This document shows, in pieces, positions 14,752-21,685 of a stretch of DNA of 21,685 nucleotides. Origin of the DNA: Syntrophaceae bacterium UBA6255 (GTDB taxonomy: Bacteria > Desulfobacterota > Syntrophia > Syntrophales > Smithellaceae); contig DJVN01000182.1 in NCBI GenBank assembly GCA_002441205.1, positions 3,311 through 24,995 of the forward strand, given 5' to 3'. Below the pieces are notes generated by a model that saw nothing but the letters and a program-made list of their open reading frames with translations, ran no database searches and was not told where the DNA came from. The position numbers were made by a program, and so were the translations under genes. Within the stretch, counting starts at the first letter, position 1; each line of letters begins with the position of its first letter.

Positions 14752-15690
14752 ATGAAAAGAATATTAATTACCGGTGGATCTGGTTTTTTAGGTTCTCACC
14801 TATGTGAAAAGCTTTTAGAAGAAGGCAACGATGTCATTTGTCTGGATAATTTTCATACCGGCGACAAAAACAACATTGCTCCTCTCCTGGGGAAAAAAAA
14901 TTTTGAATTGATTCATCACGACATCATTCATCCTATCTATCTGGATGTTGAAGAAATATATAACCTTGCCTGTCCGGCATCCCCCGTGCATTACCAGAAC
15001 AATCCCATCAAAACTATCAAGACCAATGTATTGGGCGTGATAAACGTTCTCGGTATTGCCAAAAGGACCAAAGCAAAAATACTTCAGGCCTCTACGTCAG
15101 AAATATACGGCGATCCCGAAGTGCATCCGCAAAAAGAATCCTACTGGGGAAAAGTCAATCCGATAGGGATCCGCAGTTGTTATGATGAAGGAAAAAGAGC
15201 GGCAGAGTGTCTGATGATGGATTACCGGCGTCAAAACGGCGTTCATATAAAAATAGCCCGCATCTTTAATACTTACGGGCCGCGGATGTCCATCCATGAC
15301 GGCCGCGTTGTAAGCAATTTTATTATTCAGGCTCTCCAGAATAAAAATATCACGGTCTATGGCGATGGCTCACAAACCAGATCGTTCTGTTACGTTGATG
15401 ATATGATTGACGGACTGACCGGAATGATGAATTCCGAAGATAATTTTTACGGTCCGGTCAATGTCGGTAATCCTGTAGAATTTACCATTCTGCAGTTGGC
15501 AGAAAAAGTAATCGCTTTGACCAACAGCAACTCCCGCATTGAATATTTTCCTTTGCCTGAAGATGATCCTGTTCAACGCAGACCGGACATCAGCCTTGCC
15601 CAAGAGAAGCTGGGGTGGGTTCCCAGAGTTCATCTGGAGGAAGGTTTGGCAAAAACCATCGAATATTTCCGTGTCGCATTAAAAGCATGA
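14752..15690 (+). CDS. UDP-glucuronate decarboxylase (UDP-xylose synthase)
   Basis: A 312-residue short-chain dehydrogenase of the extended type that decarboxylates UDP-glucuronate to UDP-xylose, using tightly bound NAD+. The Rossmann motif GGSGFLGSH lies at residues 8-16. NLACPASPVHYQ, at 71-82, is characteristic of this enzyme. The catalytic elements are STSEIYGDP (T115, S116, E117) and YDEGKR (Y144, K148). RIFNTYGPRM and GRVVSNFI follow, then the C-terminal RRPDI. The sequence strongly resembles the animal and plant enzyme core, without a membrane anchor, so it should be cytosolic. It lies 26 nt upstream of the UDP-glucose dehydrogenase. The ribosome binding site is weak. Epimerases are close relatives, but the ACPASP motif favours the decarboxylase. 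Confidence 0.92.
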   Translation: MKRILITGGSGFLGSHLCEKLLEEGNDVICLDNFHTGDKNNIAPLLGKKNFELIHHDIIHPIYLDVEEIYNLACPASPVHYQNNPIKTIKTNVLGVINVLGIAKRTKAKILQASTSEIYGDPEVHPQKESYWGKVNPIGIRSCYDEGKRAAECLMMDYRRQNGVHIKIARIFNTYGPRMSIHDGRVVSNFIIQALQNKNITVYGDGSQTRSFCYVDDMIDGLTGMMNSEDNFYGPVNVGNPVEFTILQLAEKVIALTNSNSRIEYFPLPEDDPVQRRPDISLAQEKLGWVPRVHLEEGLAKTIEYFRVALKA

Positions 15691-15716
15691 TATACACATT
15701 GAGGAGCCTGAATAAA

Positions 15717-17093
15717 ATGAAATTTAAAAAGAAAATACTCTGTATCGGAGCCGGTTATGTCGGCGGCCCTTCCATGGCTATGATCGCACACAAATGTCCG
15801 GATTATCGCGTTACGGTCGTGGATATTAATTCAGAAAGAATTGATGCCTGGAATTCTCCCCATCTGCCTGTTTACGAACCTGGCCTCGATAAAATCGTAA
15901 AACAGTGCCGGGGAAAAAACTTATTTTTCAGCAAAGATATAGAAAATCAGATTAAAGAAAATGACTTAATTTTTGTGAGTGTCAACACACCGACAAAAAC
16001 ATATGGCGCCGGCGCCGATATGGCCGCCGACTTGCAATATTTGGAAAAAACAGCCCGTCAGATTTTAAAATATTCTCATTCTTCAAAAATTGTAATCGAA
16101 AAAAGCACCTTGCCAGTCAAAACGGCTCTTACCATGGAGAAAATTCTATCTTCCGCAAAAGGAAAAATCAAATTTGAAGTTCTTTCCAATCCGGAATTTA
16201 TGGCGGAGGGCTCGGCGATGAATGATCTGGAGAACCCCGATCGTGTTCTCATCGGTTCCCGTGAAACAAAAAGCGGATTGAAAGCAAGAGCCCGATTAGT
16301 AGAAATTTACGCCCGATGGGTTCCTCTTAAAAAAATTATCACGTCCAATATCTGGAGCAGCGAACTGTCAAAATTAGTTGCCAATGCTTTTTTAGCTCAG
16401 CGCGTATCTTCCATCAATTCTATTTCTGCTTTATGCGAAAAAACAGATGCTGATATCGTTGAAGTAGCTAAAGCGGTAGGCCTGGATAGCAGAATCGGCG
16501 ACAAATTTCTCAGAGCGGGTGTCGGGTTCGGCGGTTCCTGTTTTAAAAAGGATATTTTCAATCTTGTTTATCTTTGCCATTATTACGGATTGCGCGAGGT
16601 GGCCTCTTACTGGGAAAATATCATCAAGATTAATCAATATCAGCAGGATCGTTTTATTGCCAATATTCTTCATGCCATGTTCGGCACATTAGCCGGCAAA
16701 AAAATATGTATTCTGGGTTTTGCATTTAAAGCAGACACAAGCGACACTCGAGAAAGTCCGGCTATTTACATTTCTCAAAAACTTCTGACAGAACAGGCGG
16801 AACTAACCATCTCCGATCCGAGAGCGCTGAAAAACGCGGCCATTGACCTTGCCGGTGTCAAGGGAAAGATAACCTATATTGACGATCCTTATAAAGCCGC
16901 AGCCGGTTGTCACGCGTTGTTGATCTTAACCGATTGGGAAATGTATCGGACACTTGATTATAGAAAACTCTACCGTTCCATGGTGAAGCCGGCTTTTCTT
17001 TTCGACGGACGTAATATCGTTGATTATCAAAAATGTCATGCGATAGGATTCAATATATACCCGATCGGCAGGAAGGCTTTAACGCATTTCTAA
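15717..17093 (+). CDS. UDP-glucose 6-dehydrogenase (eukaryote-like type)
   Basis: A 458-residue cytosolic enzyme that oxidises UDP-glucose to UDP-glucuronate with two NAD+. I start it at ATG 15717, behind GAGGAG at 15701-15706; the open frame reaches back to 15615, but that part overlaps the preceding gene and lacks family sequence. The NAD motif GAGYVGG is at residues 11-17. VNTPTKTYG is at 89-97. Catalytic C275 lies in GFGGSCFKKD, with E160, K219, N223 and D279 at the expected positions. The C-terminal domain has FAFKADTSDTRESPAIYI. Many segments (RGKNLFFS, WSSELSKL, NAFLAQR, SSINSISALCE) match animal and plant enzymes more closely than the short bacterial Ugd type. It supplies the substrate of the upstream decarboxylase. 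Confidence 0.95.
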   Translation: MKFKKKILCIGAGYVGGPSMAMIAHKCPDYRVTVVDINSERIDAWNSPHLPVYEPGLDKIVKQCRGKNLFFSKDIENQIKENDLIFVSVNTPTKTYGAGADMAADLQYLEKTARQILKYSHSSKIVIEKSTLPVKTALTMEKILSSAKGKIKFEVLSNPEFMAEGSAMNDLENPDRVLIGSRETKSGLKARARLVEIYARWVPLKKIITSNIWSSELSKLVANAFLAQRVSSINSISALCEKTDADIVEVAKAVGLDSRIGDKFLRAGVGFGGSCFKKDIFNLVYLCHYYGLREVASYWENIIKINQYQQDRFIANILHAMFGTLAGKKICILGFAFKADTSDTRESPAIYISQKLLTEQAELTISDPRALKNAAIDLAGVKGKITYIDDPYKAAAGCHALLILTDWEMYRTLDYRKLYRSMVKPAFLFDGRNIVDYQKCHAIGFNIYPIGRKALTHF

Positions 17094-17180
17094 CGTTTAA
17101 TGCTCATGGGATATAGATATAGTCCGAATCACCTTTGGATGTGACATCATTTCGCTCATCTTTACGATGATCAGCGATTC

Positions 17181-17552
17181 TCATGAGATAAAATCAAAAG
17201 CGTTTTTAATCAATGTAATGTCCTGGTTTGAACCGGACATGGTTACCGCCACCACATCAAACCGCGCGTTCGCGTCTAAAAGATGTTTCACTTGTAAATA
17301 ATATAACGCCACCTGGGATATTTTTCTTTGTTTTTTTATCCCCACCGCCTGTTCAGGATATCCCAGCGCTCCTGATTTTCTTGTTTTGACTTCAATAAAA
17401 ACAAAGTCACCGTTTTCTTGGGCTACAATGTCTATTTCCCCGAGAGCGCAGCGGAAATTGGTTGCTAAAATGCGATAACCCTTTTTCTTAAGAAAAGACA
17501 CCGCGATGTCTTCACCTTTTTTTCCTGTGATAATTTTTGTCAGGTTTTTCAT
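17181..17552 (-). CDS. yraN: UPF0102 family protein YraN
   Basis: A predicted endonuclease-like protein of the RecB/restriction fold, starting MKNLTKIITGKKGEDIA. I use ATG 17552, 1 nt after the rnhB stop; the TTG at 17570 overlaps rnhB and adds six residues without family support. The nuclease motif is visible as GEIDIVAQENGDFVFIEVKTR (E and D, then E-x-K). Length is about 123 residues, as usual. The in vivo substrate is not established. It is the last gene of the ffh-to-yraN operon and converges with the nucleotide-sugar genes. Confidence 0.92.
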   Translation of the reverse strand: MKNLTKIITGKKGEDIAVSFLKKKGYRILATNFRCALGEIDIVAQENGDFVFIEVKTRKSGALGYPEQAVGIKKQRKISQVALYYLQVKHLLDANARFDVVAVTMSGSNQDITLIKNAFDFIS

Positions 17553-17553
17553 T

Positions 17554-18171
17554 TTAAACGGAAAAATCAAACGAGGATTGATTCATGTTTTTAACATGAA
17601 ATGATTTCCGATGAATTTTACAGATACCAAATTTTCTGATGGCGTTGACATGTTCCCTGGTTCCATATCCCTTGTTTTTTTGAAAATTATATTGAGGAAA
17701 CTGGCGGTGATACATTTCCATGATCCGGTCGCGAGTCACTTTGGCCATGATGGATGCGGCGGCGATGGAAATGCTTAAATTGTCTCCCTTGACCAGAGGT
17801 TTTTGCGGGGTAATGATGGGAATGCGATGCAAACCGTCCACCAAAAGAAAGTCGGGAGACGCGGAAAGTTCCAGAACGGCATCGCGCATTGCCTTCAGCG
17901 ATGCCTGTAAAATATTAACCCGATCAATCACATCGGCATCGACCACTCTGATGCCGATGGCCATGGCGTCTTTTTCAATCATTTCGTATAAATTTTCTCT
18001 TTTCGTGACGGATAATTTTTTCGAATCATTAATTTCGGTATTACAATAATCGGGAGGGAAAATGACCGCCGCGGCAACCACCGGCCCCGCCAAAGGTCCC
18101 CTGCCTGCCTCGTCGACTCCGGCAATCAGATGATATCCTTCCCGACGGGCCATTTTTTCAAAAGTATCCAT
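17554..18171 (-). CDS. rnhB: Ribonuclease HII
   Basis: A 205-residue enzyme that cuts RNA in RNA-DNA hybrids and starts removal of single ribonucleotides from DNA. The opening GVDEAGRGPLAGPVV gives D20 and E21. The other two metal ligands are D112 (LLVDGLH) and D130 (VKGDNLS), with spacings of 92 and 18 residues identical to those in E. coli RnhB. The KVTRDRIM helix and the YGTREHVNAIRKFG region complete the family. A 10-bp AT hairpin with the ribosome binding site in its loop precedes the ATG (see separate entry). The stop codon is 1 nt from the yraN start. Confidence 0.97.
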   Translation of the reverse strand: MDTFEKMARREGYHLIAGVDEAGRGPLAGPVVAAAVIFPPDYCNTEINDSKKLSVTKRENLYEMIEKDAMAIGIRVVDADVIDRVNILQASLKAMRDAVLELSASPDFLLVDGLHRIPIITPQKPLVKGDNLSISIAAASIMAKVTRDRIMEMYHRQFPQYNFQKNKGYGTREHVNAIRKFGICKIHRKSFHVKNMNQSSFDFSV

Positions 18172-18172
18172 T

Positions 18173-18196
18173 AAAAACTAAAATCCTTTAGTTTTT
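18173..18196 (-). promoter_or_regulatory. Hairpin presenting the rnhB ribosome binding site in its loop
   Basis: On the minus strand AAAAACTAAA and TTTAGTTTTT form a 10-bp AT-rich stem with the 4-nt loop GGAT. The loop plus the end of the stem read AAAGGAT. In linear RNA that lies 12 nt before the rnhB ATG, rather far. Folding would bring it to the edge of the start codon. The stem is weak, so the effect is uncertain. Confidence 0.4.
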
Positions 18197-18251
18197 TAAA
18201 AAATGTTAACGCTTCGACAATAGTGATGTAAAAAATTGCAGTATCAGTAAT

Positions 18252-18599
18252 TTATTGTTTTGACGCGTCTTTAATCCTTGCTTTTTTACCTCTTAAATTT
18301 CTCAGATAATAAAGACGGGATCTGCGCACTTTACCTCTGCTGATCACTTCAATCTGGTCAATGATCGGAGAATGCAGAGGGAATGTTCTTTCCACACCGA
18401 CGCCGTAGGAAATTTTTCTGACCGTAAAATTTGCACGGCTATTACCGCTTCTCTTGCGAATAACAACTCCCTCAAAAGCCTGTATTCTCTGCTTCTGCCC
18501 TTCAATAATTCTAACGTGTACTTTTACGGTATCACCGGTCTTGAAACCGGGAATGTCAGATCTCATTTGTTCTTTTTCTAACATGTCTATCAGATTCAT
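18252..18599 (-). CDS. rplS: 50S ribosomal protein L19
   Basis: A 115-residue protein at the 30S-50S interface. It has the complete family sequence, including FKTGDTVKVHVRIIEGQKQR, then FEGVVIRKRSG, SYGVGVERTFPLHSP and RRSRLYYLRNLRGKKARIK. GGAGG lies 7 nt before the ATG. It sits between the PF09936 methyltransferase and rnhB, which is the standard deltaproteobacterial place for it after trmD. Confidence 0.98.
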   Translation of the reverse strand: MNLIDMLEKEQMRSDIPGFKTGDTVKVHVRIIEGQKQRIQAFEGVVIRKRSGNSRANFTVRKISYGVGVERTFPLHSPIIDQIEVISRGKVRRSRLYYLRNLRGKKARIKDASKQ

Positions 18600-18637
18600 A
18601 TATTCTTCCTCCCGCTATAATTGCTTTTTTCAAGATA

Positions 18638-19189
18638 TTAAACGCCCATAATTTTGTCCATTATAATGGCCACGGCCGAGCGCACCGCCAGATGATTATA
18701 ACCGGCATGCCCCCTGATAGGCTCCAGTTTAAAATCAGATTCGTTCACAATTTCATCTGCTAATCCGGAACCCGTGCCGAAAATTAAAAGATAAGGCGCC
18801 TTATTGTTTCGCAATATCTTTTTCAATTCAGCAAATTTTAAAATCTCCCCTGTAAAATTCGCTCCGGTAACAATCGTTTTCGGCCTGCAACCGGTTTTTC
18901 TGTTCACATCATTGATCACGTCCTTCAGTTTAGCGTTGACATGAATCAATTCAAAAGCATCCTTCCGGAATTCATTGTAAACAGCCCCATAACCCTTGAG
19001 CCAGTGATGGATGATTTCCTGCGCCAGATTACGCTGCTCCTCTATGGGATTAACAATATAAAAACCACTGACAGCATACGTCTTGGCAACCCTGGCAAGG
19101 TCATGAATATCCATATTGGCAATCGATGTCGTTACGACCTTACGTTCTTTATTATAGACCGGATGATGTAAAAGAGCGATATAAAGCAT
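18638..19189 (-). CDS. SAM-dependent RNA methyltransferase of the PF09936 family
   Basis: A 183-residue SPOUT-fold protein. It begins LYIALLHHPVYNKERKVV and has ATSIANMDIHDLARVA-type and YAVSGFYIV segments. Near the C-terminus it has the knot motif LIFGTGSGLADEIV, followed by PIRGHAGYNHLAVRSAVAII, which forms the SAM-binding knot. I know this family as the one found next to trmD and rplS in this phylum; its RNA target has not been established to my knowledge. The gene lies 82 nt after trmD and 38 nt before rplS. It is not a second TrmD, since it lacks that protein's N-terminal FPEMF segment. Confidence 0.88.
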   Translation of the reverse strand: MLYIALLHHPVYNKERKVVTTSIANMDIHDLARVAKTYAVSGFYIVNPIEEQRNLAQEIIHHWLKGYGAVYNEFRKDAFELIHVNAKLKDVINDVNRKTGCRPKTIVTGANFTGEILKFAELKKILRNNKAPYLLIFGTGSGLADEIVNESDFKLEPIRGHAGYNHLAVRSAVAIIMDKIMGV

Positions 19190-19271
19190 TAAAGCTTTTC
19201 CATTTATAATGAAACGATCCTAATTAATTCGGCGCAAACCCATACATTAAATATTTCTTAAAATCAAGATT

Positions 19272-20006
19272 TTATTCTTCTTTAATTTCATTAAGAATTT
19301 TCCCCTCTTCCGCTGAAAGCCTGGTTTTCTTCAATAAATCCGGTCTTCTTTGATACGTTTTCCTGAGCGATTCTTTTTTCCGCCAGCGTTCGATTTCAGC
19401 ATGATTCCCGCAAAGCAGGACATCCGGGACTTTCCAGCCTTTATAATCTGCCGGTCTTGTGTACTGGGGATATTCCAACAAGTTCTGAGAGAACGTTTCG
19501 CTGATTTTTGAATCCGGATTCCCCAGAAAATCAGGAACTAAACGGGAAACGGCATCGATTAAAACCATAGCCGCCAGTTCACCACCGGTTAAAATATAAT
19601 CTCCAATGGAAATTTCCCTGTCCACCAGATGTTCTCTGATTCTTTCATCAACCCCTTCATAGCGACCGCAAAGAATAATGATCCGCTGTTTCCCGCAAAG
19701 TTCTGCCGCAATTTGCTGATTGAAAACTTCTCCCTGGGGAGTCATTAAAATGACGGTAGAGTCTTCGCGATCATCCATCCTGATGGCTGATAAAGCCTTT
19801 TCCACCGGTTCCAATTTCATGACCATTCCACAGCCGCCTCCGTACGGCGCGTCATCAGTCATTTTGTGTTTATCATCAGCCCAGTCGCGTATGTCATACA
19901 ATGAAATATTGATAATGCCTTTTTCCCGGGCTTTTTTTAACAGACTAAAACTGAGTGGCGATGAAAACATCTCTGGAAAAATGGAAAGGATATCGAATTT
20001 GATCAC
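19272..20006 (-). CDS. trmD: tRNA (guanine-N1)-methyltransferase TrmD
   Basis: A 244-residue SPOUT enzyme that methylates N1 of G37 in tRNAs with G36, to prevent +1 frameshifting. Typical segments are DILSIFPEMF at 5-14, DDAPYGGGCGMVM at 51-63, the knot CGRYEGVDERI and IGDYILTGGEL near 113-144, and QYTRPADYKG. R155 matches E. coli R154. The position of E. coli D169, the general base, is E170 here (in SKISETFSQ), a conservative but unexpected change (see findings). The start is GTG at 20006, 2 nt after the rimM stop. The gene lies between rimM and the PF09936 gene. Confidence 0.96.
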   Translation of the reverse strand: MIKFDILSIFPEMFSSPLSFSLLKKAREKGIINISLYDIRDWADDKHKMTDDAPYGGGCGMVMKLEPVEKALSAIRMDDREDSTVILMTPQGEVFNQQIAAELCGKQRIIILCGRYEGVDERIREHLVDREISIGDYILTGGELAAMVLIDAVSRLVPDFLGNPDSKISETFSQNLLEYPQYTRPADYKGWKVPDVLLCGNHAEIERWRKKESLRKTYQRRPDLLKKTRLSAEEGKILNEIKEE

Positions 20007-20008
20007 TG

Positions 20009-20509
20009 TTACAATCCGTCCGGTATTTTTACGGTCATCATTCGTTGATTGACGTCTATCTGCTTGATGACATGAGATACTGCAGGAAGAAGTATTTCTT
20101 TATTTTTCCCTCGGCAGACATAAACATCATGACTGCCCGTGGGGAAAACGGACTCTATTTTGCCCAGCCATTGCCCTTCTTCATTATAAACATCAAGGCC
20201 GATAATATCCTGAACGTAATATTCTCCAGGAGACAATGCCTGCAAACTATCTTTTGGCAAATAAACTTTACAGCCGACAAACTCCCTGGCCGAATCCACA
20301 TCATTTATTTCTTCAACTTCAATAAAAAATGCGCTGCCGGTTTTTTCAATTTTTTTTAAGCCAAAACGATTTTTTTGTCCGGGAGTTTTTTCAATATAAA
20401 TAAAATCAGGTTTTGAAAAACAGCTTGCGGTCTCCAAAAACGACAAAACCTTCATGCATCCTCGGAGACCGCGAGTCTTTACAATCTCTCCAGCTTCAAA
20501 GAGATCCAT
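20009..20509 (-). CDS. rimM: Ribosome maturation factor RimM
   Basis: A 30S assembly factor that binds ribosomal protein S19 and helps mature the 16S rRNA head. The N-terminal RimM barrel opens with AGEIVKTRGLRGCMKV, and the C-terminal PRC-barrel has YYVQDIIGLDVYNEEGQWLG, then IESVFPTGSHDVYV and ILLPAVSHVIKQID. I place the start at ATG 20509 (166 residues), 7 nt after the khpA stop. The longer frame begins with a TTG at 20524 that overlaps khpA and adds five residues with no clear ribosome binding site. Translation is probably coupled to khpA. Confidence 0.93.
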   Translation of the reverse strand: MDLFEAGEIVKTRGLRGCMKVLSFLETASCFSKPDFIYIEKTPGQKNRFGLKKIEKTGSAFFIEVEEINDVDSAREFVGCKVYLPKDSLQALSPGEYYVQDIIGLDVYNEEGQWLGKIESVFPTGSHDVYVCRGKNKEILLPAVSHVIKQIDVNQRMMTVKIPDGL

Positions 20510-20516
20510 TACGGGT

Positions 20517-20747
20517 CTATTCAATTATTTCTAAAACAGCTCGCTTGTGAGCCTTGGCCGATGCGGCGCTTAAAATCATACGGATCGCTTTTGCCGTCCT
20601 GCCCTGCTTGCCGATGACTTTTCCCAAATCCTCTTTTGCCACACGCAGTTCAATCACAGATGTTTGTTCGCCGATTACTTCAGTTACTTCAACCTTATCC
20701 GGGAAATCTACCAAAGCCTGAGATATATACTTGATCAATTCTTTCAT
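20517..20747 (-). CDS. khpA: KH domain RNA-binding protein KhpA
   Basis: A 76-residue single KH domain. The GxxG loop is GKQG, in LGKVIGKQGRTAKAIRMIL, and the family opening is MKELIKYISQALVDFPDKVEV. In other bacteria KhpA pairs with KhpB and binds many RNAs. I start it at the second ATG (20747), 8 nt from GGAGG (20760-20756). The first ATG (20753) is only 2 nt from that site. The gene lies between rpsP and rimM, its standard location. Confidence 0.95.
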   Translation of the reverse strand: MKELIKYISQALVDFPDKVEVTEVIGEQTSVIELRVAKEDLGKVIGKQGRTAKAIRMILSAASAKAHKRAVLEIIE

Positions 20748-20844
20748 CGTCATAACCTCCGCTGAGTTTAATGAGTTCTTTTAGAAATAATTTTTAATCA
20801 CAGATCGCTTTTTGACAAATTTCGGCATTACCCAAAATAAAACT

Positions 20845-21099
20845 TTATTTGACCTTAGCTTCTATACCCTTTGTCTTCAGCAAATTAGCTACTGTCAGAG
20901 TTGCCTTGGCGCCCTTGGACAGCCATTTACGAATACGATCTTCCTTTACAATAACCTCCGCCGGATTCTTCTTAGGATCATAATTGCCCAAAATTTCCAG
21001 AAATCTGCCATCACGTGGAAAATCAGCATCAGCCGCTACAATTCGATAAAAAGGTTTGCCTTTGGCACCCATTCGAGTCAGTCTAATTTTAACACCCAT
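20845..21099 (-). CDS. rpsP: 30S ribosomal protein S16
   Basis: An 84-residue 30S assembly protein, complete from VKIRLTRMGAKGKPFYRIVA to LLKTKGIEAKVK. The start is fixed by an in-frame TAA three codons upstream and by the family N-terminus. The strong Shine-Dalgarno AAGGAGGT ends about 14 nt before the ATG, longer than usual. It lies between ffh and khpA, in the order ffh-rpsP-khpA-rimM-trmD. Confidence 0.97.
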   Translation of the reverse strand: MGVKIRLTRMGAKGKPFYRIVAADADFPRDGRFLEILGNYDPKKNPAEVIVKEDRIRKWLSKGAKATLTVANLLKTKGIEAKVK

Positions 21100-21169
21100 C
21101 GATTTTTAATAATACCTCCTTAAAATAATAATTTTTGTATGAGATTAAAATATCACAACTTTGTAAATT

Positions 21170-21685
21170 TTAAAAGGGAAAATTCCTCATTAAAGATTTT
21201 ACCCCGTCTTTTTTGTTGAATTTTTTCATCATTTTCCTTATTTCCACGTAATTCTTCAACAAAAGATTAACATCCTGAACGGATGTTCCGCTCCCCAAGG
21301 CTATTCTTTTACGCCGCCGTCCGTCAATAATTATATAATTATAACGTTCTTGCCTGGTCATGGAATCGATGATAGCGGTAATTCTAACCAATTGTTTATC
21401 ATCAGGCTCAAGATCTTTAAGGGCCTTCATTTTACCCAATCCCGGAATCATTCCCAGGATGTCCTTGATGGATCCCATTTTCTTTATTTGAGCCAGTTGA
21501 TTGCGGAAATCTTCCAGAGTGAAATTGTTCTTCCTGATGCTTTTCTCCAGATCCAGAGCCGTTTTTTGATCCATATTGGCCTGAGCTTTTTCCACAAGAC
21601 TGAGGATGTCACCCATGCCCAGGATTCGGGAGGCTATTCTTTCCGGATGAAAGACCTCCAGATTGTCTATTTTTTCACCCATGCC
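21170..21685 (-). CDS. ffh: Signal recognition particle protein Ffh, C-terminal part (gene runs off the right edge)
   Basis: The last ~172 residues of the SRP GTPase that targets nascent membrane proteins through 4.5S RNA. The end of the G domain (GEKIDNLEVFHPERIASRILGM) leads into the methionine-rich M domain. The M domain has KDILGMIPGLGKM, SMTRQER and the RNA-binding RRRKRIALGSGTSVQDVN segment, ending KKFNKKDGVKSLMRNFPF. The ATG at 21682 is internal, because the codon before it (GGC) continues the frame past the edge. The C-terminal tail is shorter in methionine than E. coli Ffh. It is 70 nt upstream of rpsP, with which it probably shares a transcript. Confidence 0.96.
   Translation of the reverse strand, partial: GMGEKIDNLEVFHPERIASRILGMGDILSLVEKAQANMDQKTALDLEKSIRKNNFTLEDFRNQLAQIKKMGSIKDILGMIPGLGKMKALKDLEPDDKQLVRITAIIDSMTRQERYNYIIIDGRRRKRIALGSGTSVQDVNLLLKNYVEIRKMMKKFNKKDGVKSLMRNFPF

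Noticed and set aside
15615..15716. N-terminal extension of the UDP-glucose dehydrogenase
   Set aside because: It overlaps the decarboxylase gene in another frame and has no family sequence; the ATG at 15717 has GAGGAG upstream.
17153..17176. Hairpin between the nucleotide-sugar genes and yraN as a terminator
   Set aside because: The 8-bp stem has a 3-nt bulge and is not followed by a T-run on either strand.

Overview
This is a chromosomal housekeeping segment of a moderately AT-rich, Gram-negative-type bacterium. The gene orders (thrS-infC-rpmI-rplT-pheS-pheT-ihfA-merR and ffh-rpsP-khpA-rimM-trmD-SPOUT methyltransferase-rplS-rnhB-yraN) and the small family proteins (PxxKW cysteine-rich protein, a DUF1285-like protein) point to the Desulfobacterota, the former Deltaproteobacteria, probably a Syntrophales-like lineage. 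That placement is inference from gene content and family resemblance, not from a database search.

Layout, left to right. Positions 1-4636 are on the minus strand: the 5' part of dnaE (its 3' end lies outside the window), guaB (IMP dehydrogenase), a DUF1285-like protein and dtd. Position 4874 starts a lone plus-strand gene for a PxxKW cysteine-rich protein; a strong bidirectional terminator ends it against the long minus-strand translation operon. That operon reads from right to left: thrS, infC, rpmI, rplT, pheS, pheT, ihfA and a MerR-like gene (12618 down to 5214). Upstream of it lie tRNA-Val(GAC), pgsA, a lipoprotein and a small acidic protein, all on the minus strand. From 14752 to 17093 two plus-strand genes encode UDP-glucuronate decarboxylase and UDP-glucose 6-dehydrogenase, which together convert UDP-glucose to UDP-xylose through UDP-glucuronate. 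From 21685 down to 17181 the minus strand carries the second translation operon: ffh (partial), rpsP, khpA, rimM, trmD, a PF09936 methyltransferase, rplS, rnhB and yraN. No stretch longer than about 240 bases lacks a gene.

I found no defence system, prophage, CRISPR array, insertion sequence or obviously new multi-gene system. The observations worth a second look are smaller. The infC gene has no AUG, GUG or UUG start for its N-terminal domain and almost certainly starts at AUA behind a perfect 9-base Shine-Dalgarno. A short structured repeat occurs upstream of guaB and again, inverted, inside the rpmI-rplT spacer. The TrmD sequence has Glu where the catalytic Asp is expected. The nucleotide-sugar pair strongly resembles the animal and plant enzymes. 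A compact hairpin combines a terminator for pgsA with the promoter of the tRNA gene. Several start codons (guaB, khpA, rimM, the UDP-glucose dehydrogenase, yraN) also need correction from the longest open frame.
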